From assembly GCA_947175455.1 (NCBI GenBank), contig CAMWMW010000015.1, positions 1 to 10,605 of the forward strand: a DNA stretch of 10,605 bases. Reading direction: 5' to 3'. A model generated the notes under the pieces. The model worked only from the letters and a program-made list of their open reading frames with translations. It was not told the origin of the DNA and did not search any database. Each line of letters begins with the position of its first letter. The stretch's first letter is position 1. Below are positions 1 to 5,539 of the stretch, in pieces. The stretch comes from an uncultured Porphyromonadaceae bacterium. GTDB taxonomy: Bacteria > Bacteroidota > Bacteroidia > Bacteroidales > Muribaculaceae. Position numbers and translations under genes: made by a program.

Positions 1-220
1 TGAAAATACATCCCATAACCGCCGCCGCACAAGATGCCGCAAAAACGGTTGTCAAACGTCTGCGTCGTGCCTTCTTCCGCAGATTATTTCTGAGCTCAAC
101 AAATTGCAGCCAGCTTTCATCCTCTTCCGATTCTGACATCCGCTCCTCACGCTTCCTGACCTCTCGGATCAAGTTGCGCATAACATAGCGAATATCATTG
201 TTTCCACTCTCCATTTTCAT
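1..220 (-). CDS. Putative anti-sigma factor (FecR-like), N-terminal part only
   Basis: This open frame begins with ATG at 220 and runs off the left edge; 73 codons are visible. It starts MKMESGNNDIRYVMRNLIRE, continues as a charged Arg/Glu-rich stretch, then has a basic RRR patch near residue 58 followed by what looks like the beginning of a membrane helix (LTTVFAASCAAAVMG). That layout, a short cytoplasmic sigma-binding domain followed by one membrane segment, is typical of Bacteroidetes FecR-type anti-sigma factors, and the gene lies directly downstream of an ECF sigma gene on the same strand, 72 bp after its stop. The diagnostic periplasmic FecR domain would lie outside the window, so the family call rests on position and layout, not on a domain. 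Met3 is an alternative start. In this order a TonB-dependent SusC-like receptor often follows, but that cannot be seen here. Confidence 0.62.
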   Translation of the reverse strand, partial: MKMESGNNDIRYVMRNLIREVRKREERMSESEEDESWLQFVELRNNLRKKARRRRLTTVFAASCAAAVMGCIF

Positions 221-228
221 GACGTTTG

Positions 229-261
229 ACTTTAAAACGACTACATTCCATTTTTCTACTC
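229..261 (-). promoter_or_regulatory. Candidate ECF-type promoter, copy 2 (before the anti-sigma gene)
   Basis: Read on the minus strand this is GAGTAGA, 14 bases, then TCGTTTTAAAGT. The same two blocks with the same 14-base gap occur at 947-979 before the sigma gene, while the bases between the blocks differ. Taking GAGTAG as -35 and CGTT as -10 gives a 16-bp spacer, in the range usual for ECF sigma promoters. Transcription would then begin within about 10 bases of the ATG at 220. The promoter role is inferred; a repressor or activator site is the alternative. Confidence 0.45.
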
Positions 262-292
262 AGTTTTTAGAGAGTGTTTAAAAATAAATTTA

Positions 293-904
293 TCAAAACT
301 GTTCCTGAGCGATAGCAGTGAGAAGGCTGATAATCATCGGAGTGCCACACATCATACGCGAGCGAAGCGAGGCAAGAGCACGCGATACGAGATTCATCGA
401 TGATTGCGAATGGATATTTAGCACAGCAGAAATCTCTTTATAGGACAACCCACGGACATAACGTAGATACAACGCCATACGCTGGTTACCGCGCAAACTT
501 CCGTATGCCTCGACAAGCCTGCGGCTCAGACGCAACGCTTCGTCATCTTCACGAAACAGTTCTTGAAGTCCGGAATCATCAATATACATCTCAAAAAAAT
601 GCTCGTCAAGATCATCGGCAAGTCCGGATCCTGACAGTTTATCGGATATCGTGTTTTTTAATGCAGTCAGAAGGTAAGACCGGACGTAGGCGGTAGATGA
701 CAGCCGGTTGCTCGAACAGATTTTAACAAATGTGTCCTGTATACAGTCTTTCACAAACTCTTTTTCAGGACAATATTTCATACCGAAGTTGACAAGAAGA
801 TTGTAGTGCTCCTTATAAAGCACTGACAATGCTGTCATATCTCCTTTAAGAAATAAATCCCACAAAGTGGAATCGCTGACATTTTCATATAAAGTTCCCG
901 ACAT
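293..904 (-). CDS. ECF (extracytoplasmic function) RNA polymerase sigma factor
   Basis: A 203-residue sigma-70 family protein of the ECF class, which redirects RNA polymerase to a small set of promoters. Region 2 spans about residues 23-90 (ALSVLYKEHYNLLVNFGMKY, then the CIQDTFVKI helix that contacts core and the -10 element). Region 4 spans about 128-184, with a helix-turn-helix in GLSYKEISAVLNI followed by NLVSRALASLRS for -35 recognition. There is no region 3, as expected for ECF proteins, and the length is normal. The last ~18 residues are unusually hydrophobic (IISLLTAIA). Bacteroidetes commonly place such a gene before a FecR-type anti-sigma gene and a SusC/SusD-like uptake locus, and the start of a gene fitting the anti-sigma role is seen downstream. 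The ATG at 904 is preceded by a ~45-nt leader from the candidate promoter at 947-979, suggesting self-activation. Which signal releases it cannot be read from this window. Confidence 0.95.
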   Translation of the reverse strand: MSGTLYENVSDSTLWDLFLKGDMTALSVLYKEHYNLLVNFGMKYCPEKEFVKDCIQDTFVKICSSNRLSSTAYVRSYLLTALKNTISDKLSGSGLADDLDEHFFEMYIDDSGLQELFREDDEALRLSRRLVEAYGSLRGNQRMALYLRYVRGLSYKEISAVLNIHSQSSMNLVSRALASLRSRMMCGTPMIISLLTAIAQEQF

Positions 905-946
905 AAATCAATGGTATTAGTCGATAAAAAAATCGAATCGTCGTAT

Positions 947-979
947 ACTTTAAAACGATTGCACCGCGCTTCTCTACTC
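947..979 (-). promoter_or_regulatory. Candidate ECF-type promoter, copy 1 (before the sigma gene)
   Basis: Minus-strand GAGTAGA, 14 bases, TCGTTTTAAAGT: the partner of the element at 229-261. It lies 43-75 bp upstream of the sigma factor ATG and just beyond the terminator of the upstream nitroreductase gene, the right place for a promoter. No TAnnTTTG housekeeping box lies in this gap on the minus strand, which supports the idea that the ECF sigma drives its own gene. A weak hairpin (TCGAT/ATCGA at 921-936) sits in the leader. Confidence 0.5.
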
Positions 980-1002
980 ACTTATATTCATAATTATGCA
1001 AG

Positions 1003-1038
1003 AAAAACGGAGTAAGCCCGCGGGCTTGCTCCGTTTTT
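1003..1038 (-). terminator. Strong intrinsic terminator after the nitroreductase gene
   Basis: An almost perfect inverted repeat: 1003-1020 pairs with 1021-1038 with only one G-T type position (1013/1028). The GC-rich core is flanked by A5 on one side and T5 on the other, so it can work in both directions. On the minus strand it lies about 118 nt past the nitroreductase stop codon and before the sigma factor promoter, so its main job is probably to insulate the sigma locus. Confidence 0.9.
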
Positions 1039-1155
1039 GTCGCTAAGCATTGTTTTATTATTTTCGGCAACGTCTGCGACAATTACCTGTAATTAAGACA
1101 ATCCTCGGCGCGTTTGGTTTAACCGTTAATATTTTTTAAGAAACCGGGCGATACT

Positions 1156-1908
1156 CTATTTTTTCACATCGTAGCCCTGATCTTTCAGATAATCAAGAAT
1201 ACGGTATTCCATCGCATGGTCATAATAATTGATGATGTGCGCTACCCAGTCGTTGTCGGTAGTGCCGCCGGCGCGGGTACGGTTGTACTGTTTCACCACC
1301 TCGTCATAAGCCTCCATCTCGTCAATCATATTGTTGTTGTCCTGACGGTAATGGTTCTTGTGGATCATCAGCGGCTTCGGCTGCTTCGGTTTAAGGTCGG
1401 GCTGCTCACGCGGAACACCGATCGCAAGCCCGCAGACTACAAACACTCCCTTGGGAAGTTTGAGAAGCTCCGCTATCTTAGCAGGGTCGGCAGTGCGCAG
1501 ATAACCGATGCAGTTGGAACCGAGCCCCGCCGCCTGAGCGGCGACAACCGCGCTCATCATGGCAAGCGACGCATCTATTATACCTATCGTCACACCATCC
1601 ATCGTATCGGTGAATTTCGGCATTTCCAACCCTTTTTTCTCGGCGAGAAGTGTGATTTTGTTATAATCCGAGCAGAATATCAACAGTCGGTTACATGTCT
1701 TCAGCTGTTTCTGACCGGTGATGGCATACAACTCCTCCTTCAGCGGCTGGTCGGAAATGTCTATAACCGAAAACTGCTGACCGTTGTAGGATGTGGGCGT
1801 ATTGCGGATCGCATCAAAGATAAACTCCATAGTCTCCTCTGCGATCGCTTCTCTCTCGTATCTGCGCACGCTCGTGCGCTCCAAAAGCGTTTCCTTTACG
1901 TCTTTCAT
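1156..1908 (-). CDS. NfsA/Frp-type nitroreductase family protein (FMN-dependent NAD(P)H oxidoreductase)
   Basis: A 250-residue flavoprotein of the nitroreductase superfamily, NfsA/Frp branch: homodimeric cytoplasmic enzymes that bind FMN and use NAD(P)H to reduce nitro compounds, quinones or flavins. Visible signatures are RTSVRRY at residues 11-17 (FMN phosphate contact), the PTSYNGQQF segment at 38-46 that corresponds to the flavin-contacting loop, a GIIDASLAMMSAVVAAQAAGLGS helix region at 109-131, and ELLKLPKGVFVVCGLAIGVP at 147-166, a hallmark of the NfsA type. Length matches NfsA (about 240). The physiological substrate cannot be told. Met1 at 1908 is a good start because the FMN motif follows at the usual distance. 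No TAnnTTTG box lies in the ~70 bp directly upstream, so it may depend on read-through from the promoter at 2294-2324, across the hairpin at 1972-2013. Confidence 0.93.
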   Translation of the reverse strand: MKDVKETLLERTSVRRYEREAIAEETMEFIFDAIRNTPTSYNGQQFSVIDISDQPLKEELYAITGQKQLKTCNRLLIFCSDYNKITLLAEKKGLEMPKFTDTMDGVTIGIIDASLAMMSAVVAAQAAGLGSNCIGYLRTADPAKIAELLKLPKGVFVVCGLAIGVPREQPDLKPKQPKPLMIHKNHYRQDNNNMIDEMEAYDEVVKQYNRTRAGGTTDNDWVAHIINYYDHAMEYRILDYLKDQGYDVKK

Positions 1909-1971
1909 AACTTATGTATATGTTTGCTTGTCATATTGTCCATAAACACCGGCTGTTCATAAAACCGCCGG

Positions 1972-2013
1972 AAAAACAAAGAGCCGGTGAGCGGAACGCT
2001 CATCGGCTCTTTT
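1972..2013 (-). terminator. Terminator-like hairpin ending the putative RNA gene
   Basis: Positions 1978-1993 pair with 1997-2012 around a GAA (plus strand) or TTC (minus strand) triloop. On the minus strand it has one C-A mismatch (1987/2003) and is followed by UUUGUUUUU, a good U tract. On the plus strand the mismatch becomes a wobble pair but the T run is only four bases, and no plus-strand gene lies upstream. The minus-strand reading is therefore preferred. It stands about 65 nt before the nitroreductase ATG, so it could also be a leader attenuator. Confidence 0.7.
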
Positions 2014-2290
2014 AAGGTCCACATCAAAGGAATGTGACGAAACTCCGAACGACAGGTTTTGAGGTCTTGCCAATCTTTGTAATCCGCCTGCGATCGAAAT
2101 CAACGCCTTGCGGCGTGGGGCCCGCCATCGACAGACAAGAGTGTCTCGGTATTTCTATAAAATTTGATGAGTTTCCCAATTAGCTTTGATGTGGTATAAC
2201 TTCACCGGCTTCTGAATCTTCGTTACCTCGCTGTCATCTGAGGTGTGTATCAAATTCAGCAGTCCGAAGCTCTCTTGCTTTTGTTTTATA
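1972..2290 (-). ncRNA. Putative structured non-coding RNA, about 300-320 nt, family not identified
   Basis: This 461-bp gap (1909-2369) has no convincing protein gene but has the parts of an RNA gene on the minus strand: a promoter box at 2294-2301, a body, and a hairpin with U tract at 1972-2013. The body can fold. A perfect 11-bp long-range helix joins 2184-2194 to 2019-2029. The 5' domain has nested pairs 2254-2259/2212-2217 and 2240-2244/2225-2229. Internal hairpins occur at 2133-2146 (AGACA/TGTCT) and at 2103-2116 (ACGCC/GGCGT closing a GCAA tetraloop). I looked for RNase P RNA, tmRNA and SRP RNA landmarks and did not see them. The Bacteroidales 6S-like RNA families are the first to test. 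Alternatively it is a 5' leader of the nitroreductase gene. The 5' end is estimated from the promoter. Confidence 0.55.
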
Positions 2291-2293
2291 ACG

Positions 2294-2324
2294 CAAAGAT
2301 AATGCACGCGGTTCAATTTTGCAA
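2294..2324 (-). promoter_or_regulatory. Bacteroidetes housekeeping promoter driving the putative RNA
   Basis: On the minus strand a TTG (2324-2322) is followed after 20 bases by TATCTTTG (2301-2294), which matches the Bacteroidetes -33/-7 pattern (TTG, 19-21 bases, TAnnTTTG) in both sequence and spacing. Transcription should begin near 2288-2290 and run left. It is the best promoter in the window. Confidence 0.75.
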
Positions 2325-2357
2325 TACCCTGATGCCTTTTTAACAAAAAAAAATGAG

Positions 2358-2365
2358 TATATTTG
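2358..2365 (+). promoter_or_regulatory. -7 promoter box of the glycosyltransferase operon, next to the start codon
   Basis: TATATTTG matches TAnnTTTG exactly, but ends only four bases before the ATG at 2370. The start of transcription would fall at or within a few bases of the ATG, giving a leaderless or nearly leaderless mRNA. The -33 region (around 2335-2341) is only a T run, so the promoter may be weaker than its divergent neighbour. The box lies inside the longer frame that opens at TTG 2319, which argues against that upstream start. Confidence 0.62.
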
Positions 2366-2369
2366 CAAT

Positions 2370-3377
2370 ATGAAGAAGATCAGCTTTGTTATCCCATGCC
2401 ATAACGAGGAAGCGAATCTGCCGAAGCTGTATGAGGAACTTGACAGGTTTACCCGTACTTCTTATCAGGTGTCTGTAAAGGAAACAGTGACTGATACAGA
2501 GACGACACATCCTGTAGACATGCGTGCCTATGACTTCGAATTTCTGTTTGTCAACGATGGCAGCGGCGACGGCACTCTCGCGATTCTGAGGGAACTGAGG
2601 AAAAAAGATTCCAGAATATCCGTGGTCAACCTTTCAAGGAATTTCGGAAAGGAAAACGCCATGCTGGCGGGCATGGACTACGCATCGGGCGACGCATTGG
2701 TCATAATGGACGCGGATCTTCAGGATCCCATCGAAGTTGTGCCGGAAATGATTTACTGGTGGGAAAAGGGATACGATGACGTGTATGGCAAACGCGCAAG
2801 CCGCGGGCAGGAAAGCGCCATGAGAAAAATACTTTCTCTCTCTTTCTACAATATGCTGAAGAAAATGAGCGACATCGACATCCTTCCCAACGTAGGCGAT
2901 TTCCGGCTTCTCGACCGCAGGGCGGTCAGGGCATTGACCGGGCTGCGCGAGACACAGCGATATATGAAGGGTCTCTACTGCTGGGTGGGATTCGAGAAAA
3001 AAGAGGTGGTCTTTGACCGTGGAGACCGCGAAAACGGCAAGTCAAGCTATAAACTCGCCAAACTGGTGAACCTTGCAATCGAGGGCATTACCAGCTATAC
3101 CACAACCCCGCTGAGAATATCCACAGTTGCCGGAATCATCGTGTCGCTGATGGCTTTCGGATACCTTGTGTATATGTTTGTGAAGACTTTGCTCTGGGGG
3201 GAGGTGGTGACAGGTTTCCCGACCCTTATATGCGTGATTCTCTTTTTAGGCGGCATGCAGCTGCTTGCATTGGGAATTATCGGGGAATATATCGGCAGGA
3301 TTTTCAACGAAACCAAAAGAAGACCCCCTTATATAATCGAAAGTTTTAACGAAGAACGAAACTCTCTGACACAATGA
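2370..3377 (+). CDS. Polyprenyl-phosphate glycosyltransferase, GtrB/DPM1-like GT2 family
   Basis: A 335-residue inner-membrane enzyme of the GT2 family, DPM1/GtrB/ArnC branch, which transfers a sugar from a nucleotide sugar to undecaprenyl phosphate on the cytoplasmic face; the lipid-linked sugar then serves surface-glycan modification. Visible: FVIPCHNEE at 6-14, FLFVNDGSGDGT at 58-69 (nucleotide-sugar binding), LVIMDADLQDP at 110-120 with the metal-binding DAD, the GDFRLLDRRAV segment at 176-186, and two C-terminal membrane helices at about 249-273 and 284-307, followed by RRPPYII. All catalytic features are present and length is normal. An extra charged segment at about 28-55 lengthens the gap between the first strand and the VNDGS motif. 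ATG 2370 is chosen over TTG 2319 because the family start MKKISFVIP fits and the promoter lies between them. Its stop overlaps the next start (ATGA at 3374-3377), so translation is probably coupled. The sugar is unknown. Confidence 0.95.
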   Translation: MKKISFVIPCHNEEANLPKLYEELDRFTRTSYQVSVKETVTDTETTHPVDMRAYDFEFLFVNDGSGDGTLAILRELRKKDSRISVVNLSRNFGKENAMLAGMDYASGDALVIMDADLQDPIEVVPEMIYWWEKGYDDVYGKRASRGQESAMRKILSLSFYNMLKKMSDIDILPNVGDFRLLDRRAVRALTGLRETQRYMKGLYCWVGFEKKEVVFDRGDRENGKSSYKLAKLVNLAIEGITSYTTTPLRISTVAGIIVSLMAFGYLVYMFVKTLLWGEVVTGFPTLICVILFLGGMQLLALGIIGEYIGRIFNETKRRPPYIIESFNEERNSLTQ

Positions 3378-4315
3378 ACAACAATTCCACCGACAAGGGG
3401 CTGACGGTCGTGATTCCGGTAAGGAACAGGGAAAATCTTATCATCAGATGTCTTGACAGCGTCAAAAGACAGACTCTGCGCCCTCTGAATGTGATAGTTG
3501 TCGACAACGGTTCGACCGACGGCACATGGAAGACCGTTGAAAGCTGGATCGCCAGGAATGCCGAACCGGAATTTGCCGTATCCCTCATATCCGAACCCAA
3601 GCCCGGTGCGTCAGGAGCCAGAAACCGGGGACTGTCGGAGACCGACACGGAACACGTGATGTTTTTCGACTCCGATGATGAAATGGACCCTACTCTCGCA
3701 GAAGAGATAATGACCGCGTTCAGAGACAGCAGAGTGGATCTGGTGCATTGGAACGCCAGAATAATCAATCCTGACGGTTCGGTTAAAAAACGCAAGTTCT
3801 CCAACGCCAATTACTGGCGTTATCAGATATATCATGCATTGTTTAGCACCCAATGTTTTGCGGTAAAGACATCTTTTTTAAGAAATATCGGGGGTTGGGA
3901 TGATTCCTTATACGCATGGAACGACTGGGAACTTGGAATCAGACTGCTTCTCGGCAATCCGGCGATGATAGCCATTGACAAGGCTCTTGTCACCATACAT
4001 CCGCAGAAGGTGTCGATCACAGGCGAGAACTTCCATTCGAAAGCCGGAGAATGGGAACGGGCAATCGACCGTGCGGAGGAGGATGTGGTCAAGGCGGCTC
4101 GAAACGACAGCGAATGGCTCGCGGACATGATAAACTACCGCAGGGCGATTCTTGCAGCCCACTATAAACGCGAGGGACATCCGGAACTTGCGGAGCCGCT
4201 TCTCGCAAAGGCACTCTCCAACCCGAGCCTTTCCTTCCGGCAAAGACTCCTCCTGAAACTGCTTTACCGCTACACTTCTCTCGGAGGCAGAGGGGCATAC
4301 ATACTGTGGAAATAA
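3374..4315 (+). CDS. GT2 family glycosyltransferase (GT-A fold)
   Basis: A 313-residue cytoplasmic or membrane-associated glycosyltransferase without predicted membrane helices, second gene of the operon. The N-terminal GT-A domain shows LTVVIPVRNRENLIIRCLDS at about 10-29, VIVVDNGSTDGT at 40-51 for nucleotide binding, GASGARNRGL at 78-87, and VMFFDSDDEMDP at 95-106 with the metal-binding acidic motif. YAWNDWELGIRLL at about 180-192 sits where GT2 enzymes keep the catalytic ED-type acid. The last ~100 residues are helical and charged, with no recognised domain. It begins four bases inside the previous gene and ends four bases before the next, so it is certainly co-transcribed. It probably adds a further sugar to a surface glycan or lipid-linked precursor; donor and acceptor cannot be read from sequence. 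Confidence 0.93.
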   Translation: MNNNSTDKGLTVVIPVRNRENLIIRCLDSVKRQTLRPLNVIVVDNGSTDGTWKTVESWIARNAEPEFAVSLISEPKPGASGARNRGLSETDTEHVMFFDSDDEMDPTLAEEIMTAFRDSRVDLVHWNARIINPDGSVKKRKFSNANYWRYQIYHALFSTQCFAVKTSFLRNIGGWDDSLYAWNDWELGIRLLLGNPAMIAIDKALVTIHPQKVSITGENFHSKAGEWERAIDRAEEDVVKAARNDSEWLADMINYRRAILAAHYKREGHPELAEPLLAKALSNPSLSFRQRLLLKLLYRYTSLGGRGAYILWK

Positions 4316-4319
4316 ACGT

Positions 4320-4931
4320 ATGCTTTCGAAAACAGAAAGTTTGTATGAAAATAACCGGAGCATGAAAGTACTGACAGCCGACAGTCATGAATTTGCAAGA
4401 CTTTGCCTTAAACTGAAAGAAATGGTGAAGTCTTCGGGTTATGAGTACGACATTCTCATCGGCATAGCGAGAGGGGGTGTCTATGTCGCGGACAATTTCG
4501 GATCGGACATGGCGTTTTCCATAAAGACGCAGAGGGCAGGCACTTCCGTCAAGACACATGGTCTGTCACGGATATTGCGCCGTCTTCCGGCATTCGTCAA
4601 CATGGCATTGCGTTGTGCGGAAGCAAAAGCGCTTGAAATCAAAGACCGGTTTTTCAAACCCGCTCCGGTACAAGTCAGTATCGGTGACAGACTGAGAGAC
4701 ATGCTCCAGCAGGGGGGACACAAGGTGCTGGTAGTGGATGACGCGGCAGACAGCGGCCGCTCCCTCCTCAGTGTGCTGAACGCAATCAGTGTGTGCGGAA
4801 GCAATGAAATCAGATCCGCAGTCATAACCGTCACACGGAAACACCCTGCGGTAATCCCTGATTACGCGCTTTTCCGCAATTCCACTCTTGTCAGGTTTCC
4901 ATGGTCGGCAGATATGAAAAACGGTTTGTAA
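4320..4931 (+). CDS. Type I phosphoribosyltransferase-fold protein
   Basis: A 203-residue protein with the PRPP-binding signature of type I phosphoribosyltransferases: HKVLVVDDAADSGRSLL at about 134-150 (hydrophobic strand, two acidic residues D140/D141, then a small loop that holds the 5'-phosphate). An upstream strand-loop YDILIGIARGGVYVADNFGSD at 43-63 is the usual partner loop. The threonine often found in the phosphate loop is replaced by serine. Such proteins move phosphoribose between PRPP and a base, or regulate by binding nucleotides. The base-specific hood cannot be assigned, so purine salvage should not be assumed. Met1 lies four bases after the previous stop. Met15 (4362), which opens the conserved part, is an equally good start, giving 189 residues. 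Its place between glycosyltransferases and a phosphatase suggests a role in making or using a phosphoribosyl intermediate for a glycan, which is inference. Confidence 0.85.
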   Translation: MLSKTESLYENNRSMKVLTADSHEFARLCLKLKEMVKSSGYEYDILIGIARGGVYVADNFGSDMAFSIKTQRAGTSVKTHGLSRILRRLPAFVNMALRCAEAKALEIKDRFFKPAPVQVSIGDRLRDMLQQGGHKVLVVDDAADSGRSLLSVLNAISVCGSNEIRSAVITVTRKHPAVIPDYALFRNSTLVRFPWSADMKNGL

Positions 4932-4950
4932 TCCTCTAATTTATTTGCAT

Positions 4951-5526
4951 ATGGTGATTGTAGACCTTGACGGGACATTGGTCGGATGCAATTCCTTCAC
5001 AGAGTTTGTAAAATTTGCATTCAGAAGACACCCTGGGTTAAGGTTTTTCCTTATCCTGACCATAATGCGGCGTAAACTACGCCTTGTCAGCCATCACGAG
5101 GCAAAGGAAAGAATTGTATCCCGGACAAGGGGATTGGTCACGGAGAAAGAGCTTGACGACTTTACCGTTTTTTTATACAGCAGGATAAACCGGAAAGTGC
5201 TTGACATTGTAAAATCCGACAGCCGCGCCATTCTTGCCAGCGCCGCGCCGGAACTGTACGCCCGTCCTTTCGGCAGGAAAGCCGGCATATCGGTGATTTC
5301 GGCAAGCAGACCGCACGAGGCGGAAAACCGTGGGGAACGGAAGCTTGCGGATGTGGTCAGACAAGGTGCCGTATTCGACAGAAACACTGTAGTGATAACG
5401 GATCATCATGATGACCTCCCTTTGTTGAAGGCAAACAAGGAAGGATTGAACTACATAGTAAAACCTTCCCGCAAAAGTCTTGGGATTCTTCTGCGGGAAG
5501 GTATAAGGTTCACACTTCTGGATTGA
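4951..5526 (+). CDS. HAD superfamily phosphatase-like hydrolase (class IB-like)
   Basis: A 191-residue haloacid-dehalogenase superfamily protein, subclass I with an alpha-helical cap, similar to phosphoserine-phosphatase-type enzymes. Motif I is VDLDGTL at 4-10 (nucleophile D5, acid D7). The cap covers about 12-80, with a hydrophobic GLRFFLILTIM stretch at 29-39. Motif II is LASAAPE at 96-102 with S97. Motif III lysine is K131 in ERKLADVV. Motif IV is ITDHHDDLPLL at 149-159 with D151, D154 and D155. All four catalytic motifs are intact, so it is probably an active phosphatase on a small phosphorylated compound. ATG 4951 is preferred to TTG 4945 because the nucleophile then lies at the usual distance from the N-terminus. 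It follows the phosphoribosyltransferase by 19 bp and closes the operon. A TTTATTTG sequence just upstream (4940-4947) is a one-mismatch -7 box and might give extra transcription. Confidence 0.88.
   Translation: MVIVDLDGTLVGCNSFTEFVKFAFRRHPGLRFFLILTIMRRKLRLVSHHEAKERIVSRTRGLVTEKELDDFTVFLYSRINRKVLDIVKSDSRAILASAAPELYARPFGRKAGISVISASRPHEAENRGERKLADVVRQGAVFDRNTVVITDHHDDLPLLKANKEGLNYIVKPSRKSLGILLREGIRFTLLD
5463..5502. repeat. 11-bp perfect inverted repeat at the 3' end of the HAD gene
   Basis: Positions 5463-5473 (ACCTTCCCGCA) pair perfectly with 5492-5502, with an 18-base loop. It lies within the coding sequence, 22 bp before the HAD stop codon. No T run follows on either strand, so it is not a classical terminator, but it is the only stable hairpin near the junction of two convergent transcription units and may protect the 3' end or slow polymerase. 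It could also be chance. Confidence 0.35.
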
Positions 5527-5539
5527 CCGGTTTCTATTG

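Noticed and set aside
1216..1962. Plus-strand 248-codon frame opposite the nitroreductase
   Set aside because: Antisense shadow; the minus-strand gene has clear FMN-binding motifs throughout.
1981..2010. Plus-strand reading of the hairpin as a terminator
   Set aside because: No plus-strand gene lies upstream and only four T follow; the minus strand has the better U tract.
2160..2215. Cobalamin-riboswitch-like words (CCGGTGAAG and TTGGGAA) in the putative RNA
   Set aside because: They occur in the wrong order and without the B12-box, so this is probably chance.
2155..2346. Minus-strand 63-codon reading frame starting at 2346
   Set aside because: It begins upstream of the promoter at 2294-2324 that would transcribe it, shows no recognisable domain, and overlaps the folded region read as an RNA.
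2319..2369. TTG start at 2319 extending the first glycosyltransferase by 17 residues
   Set aside because: The -7 promoter box at 2358-2365 lies inside the extension, and the family start MKKISFVIP fits ATG 2370.
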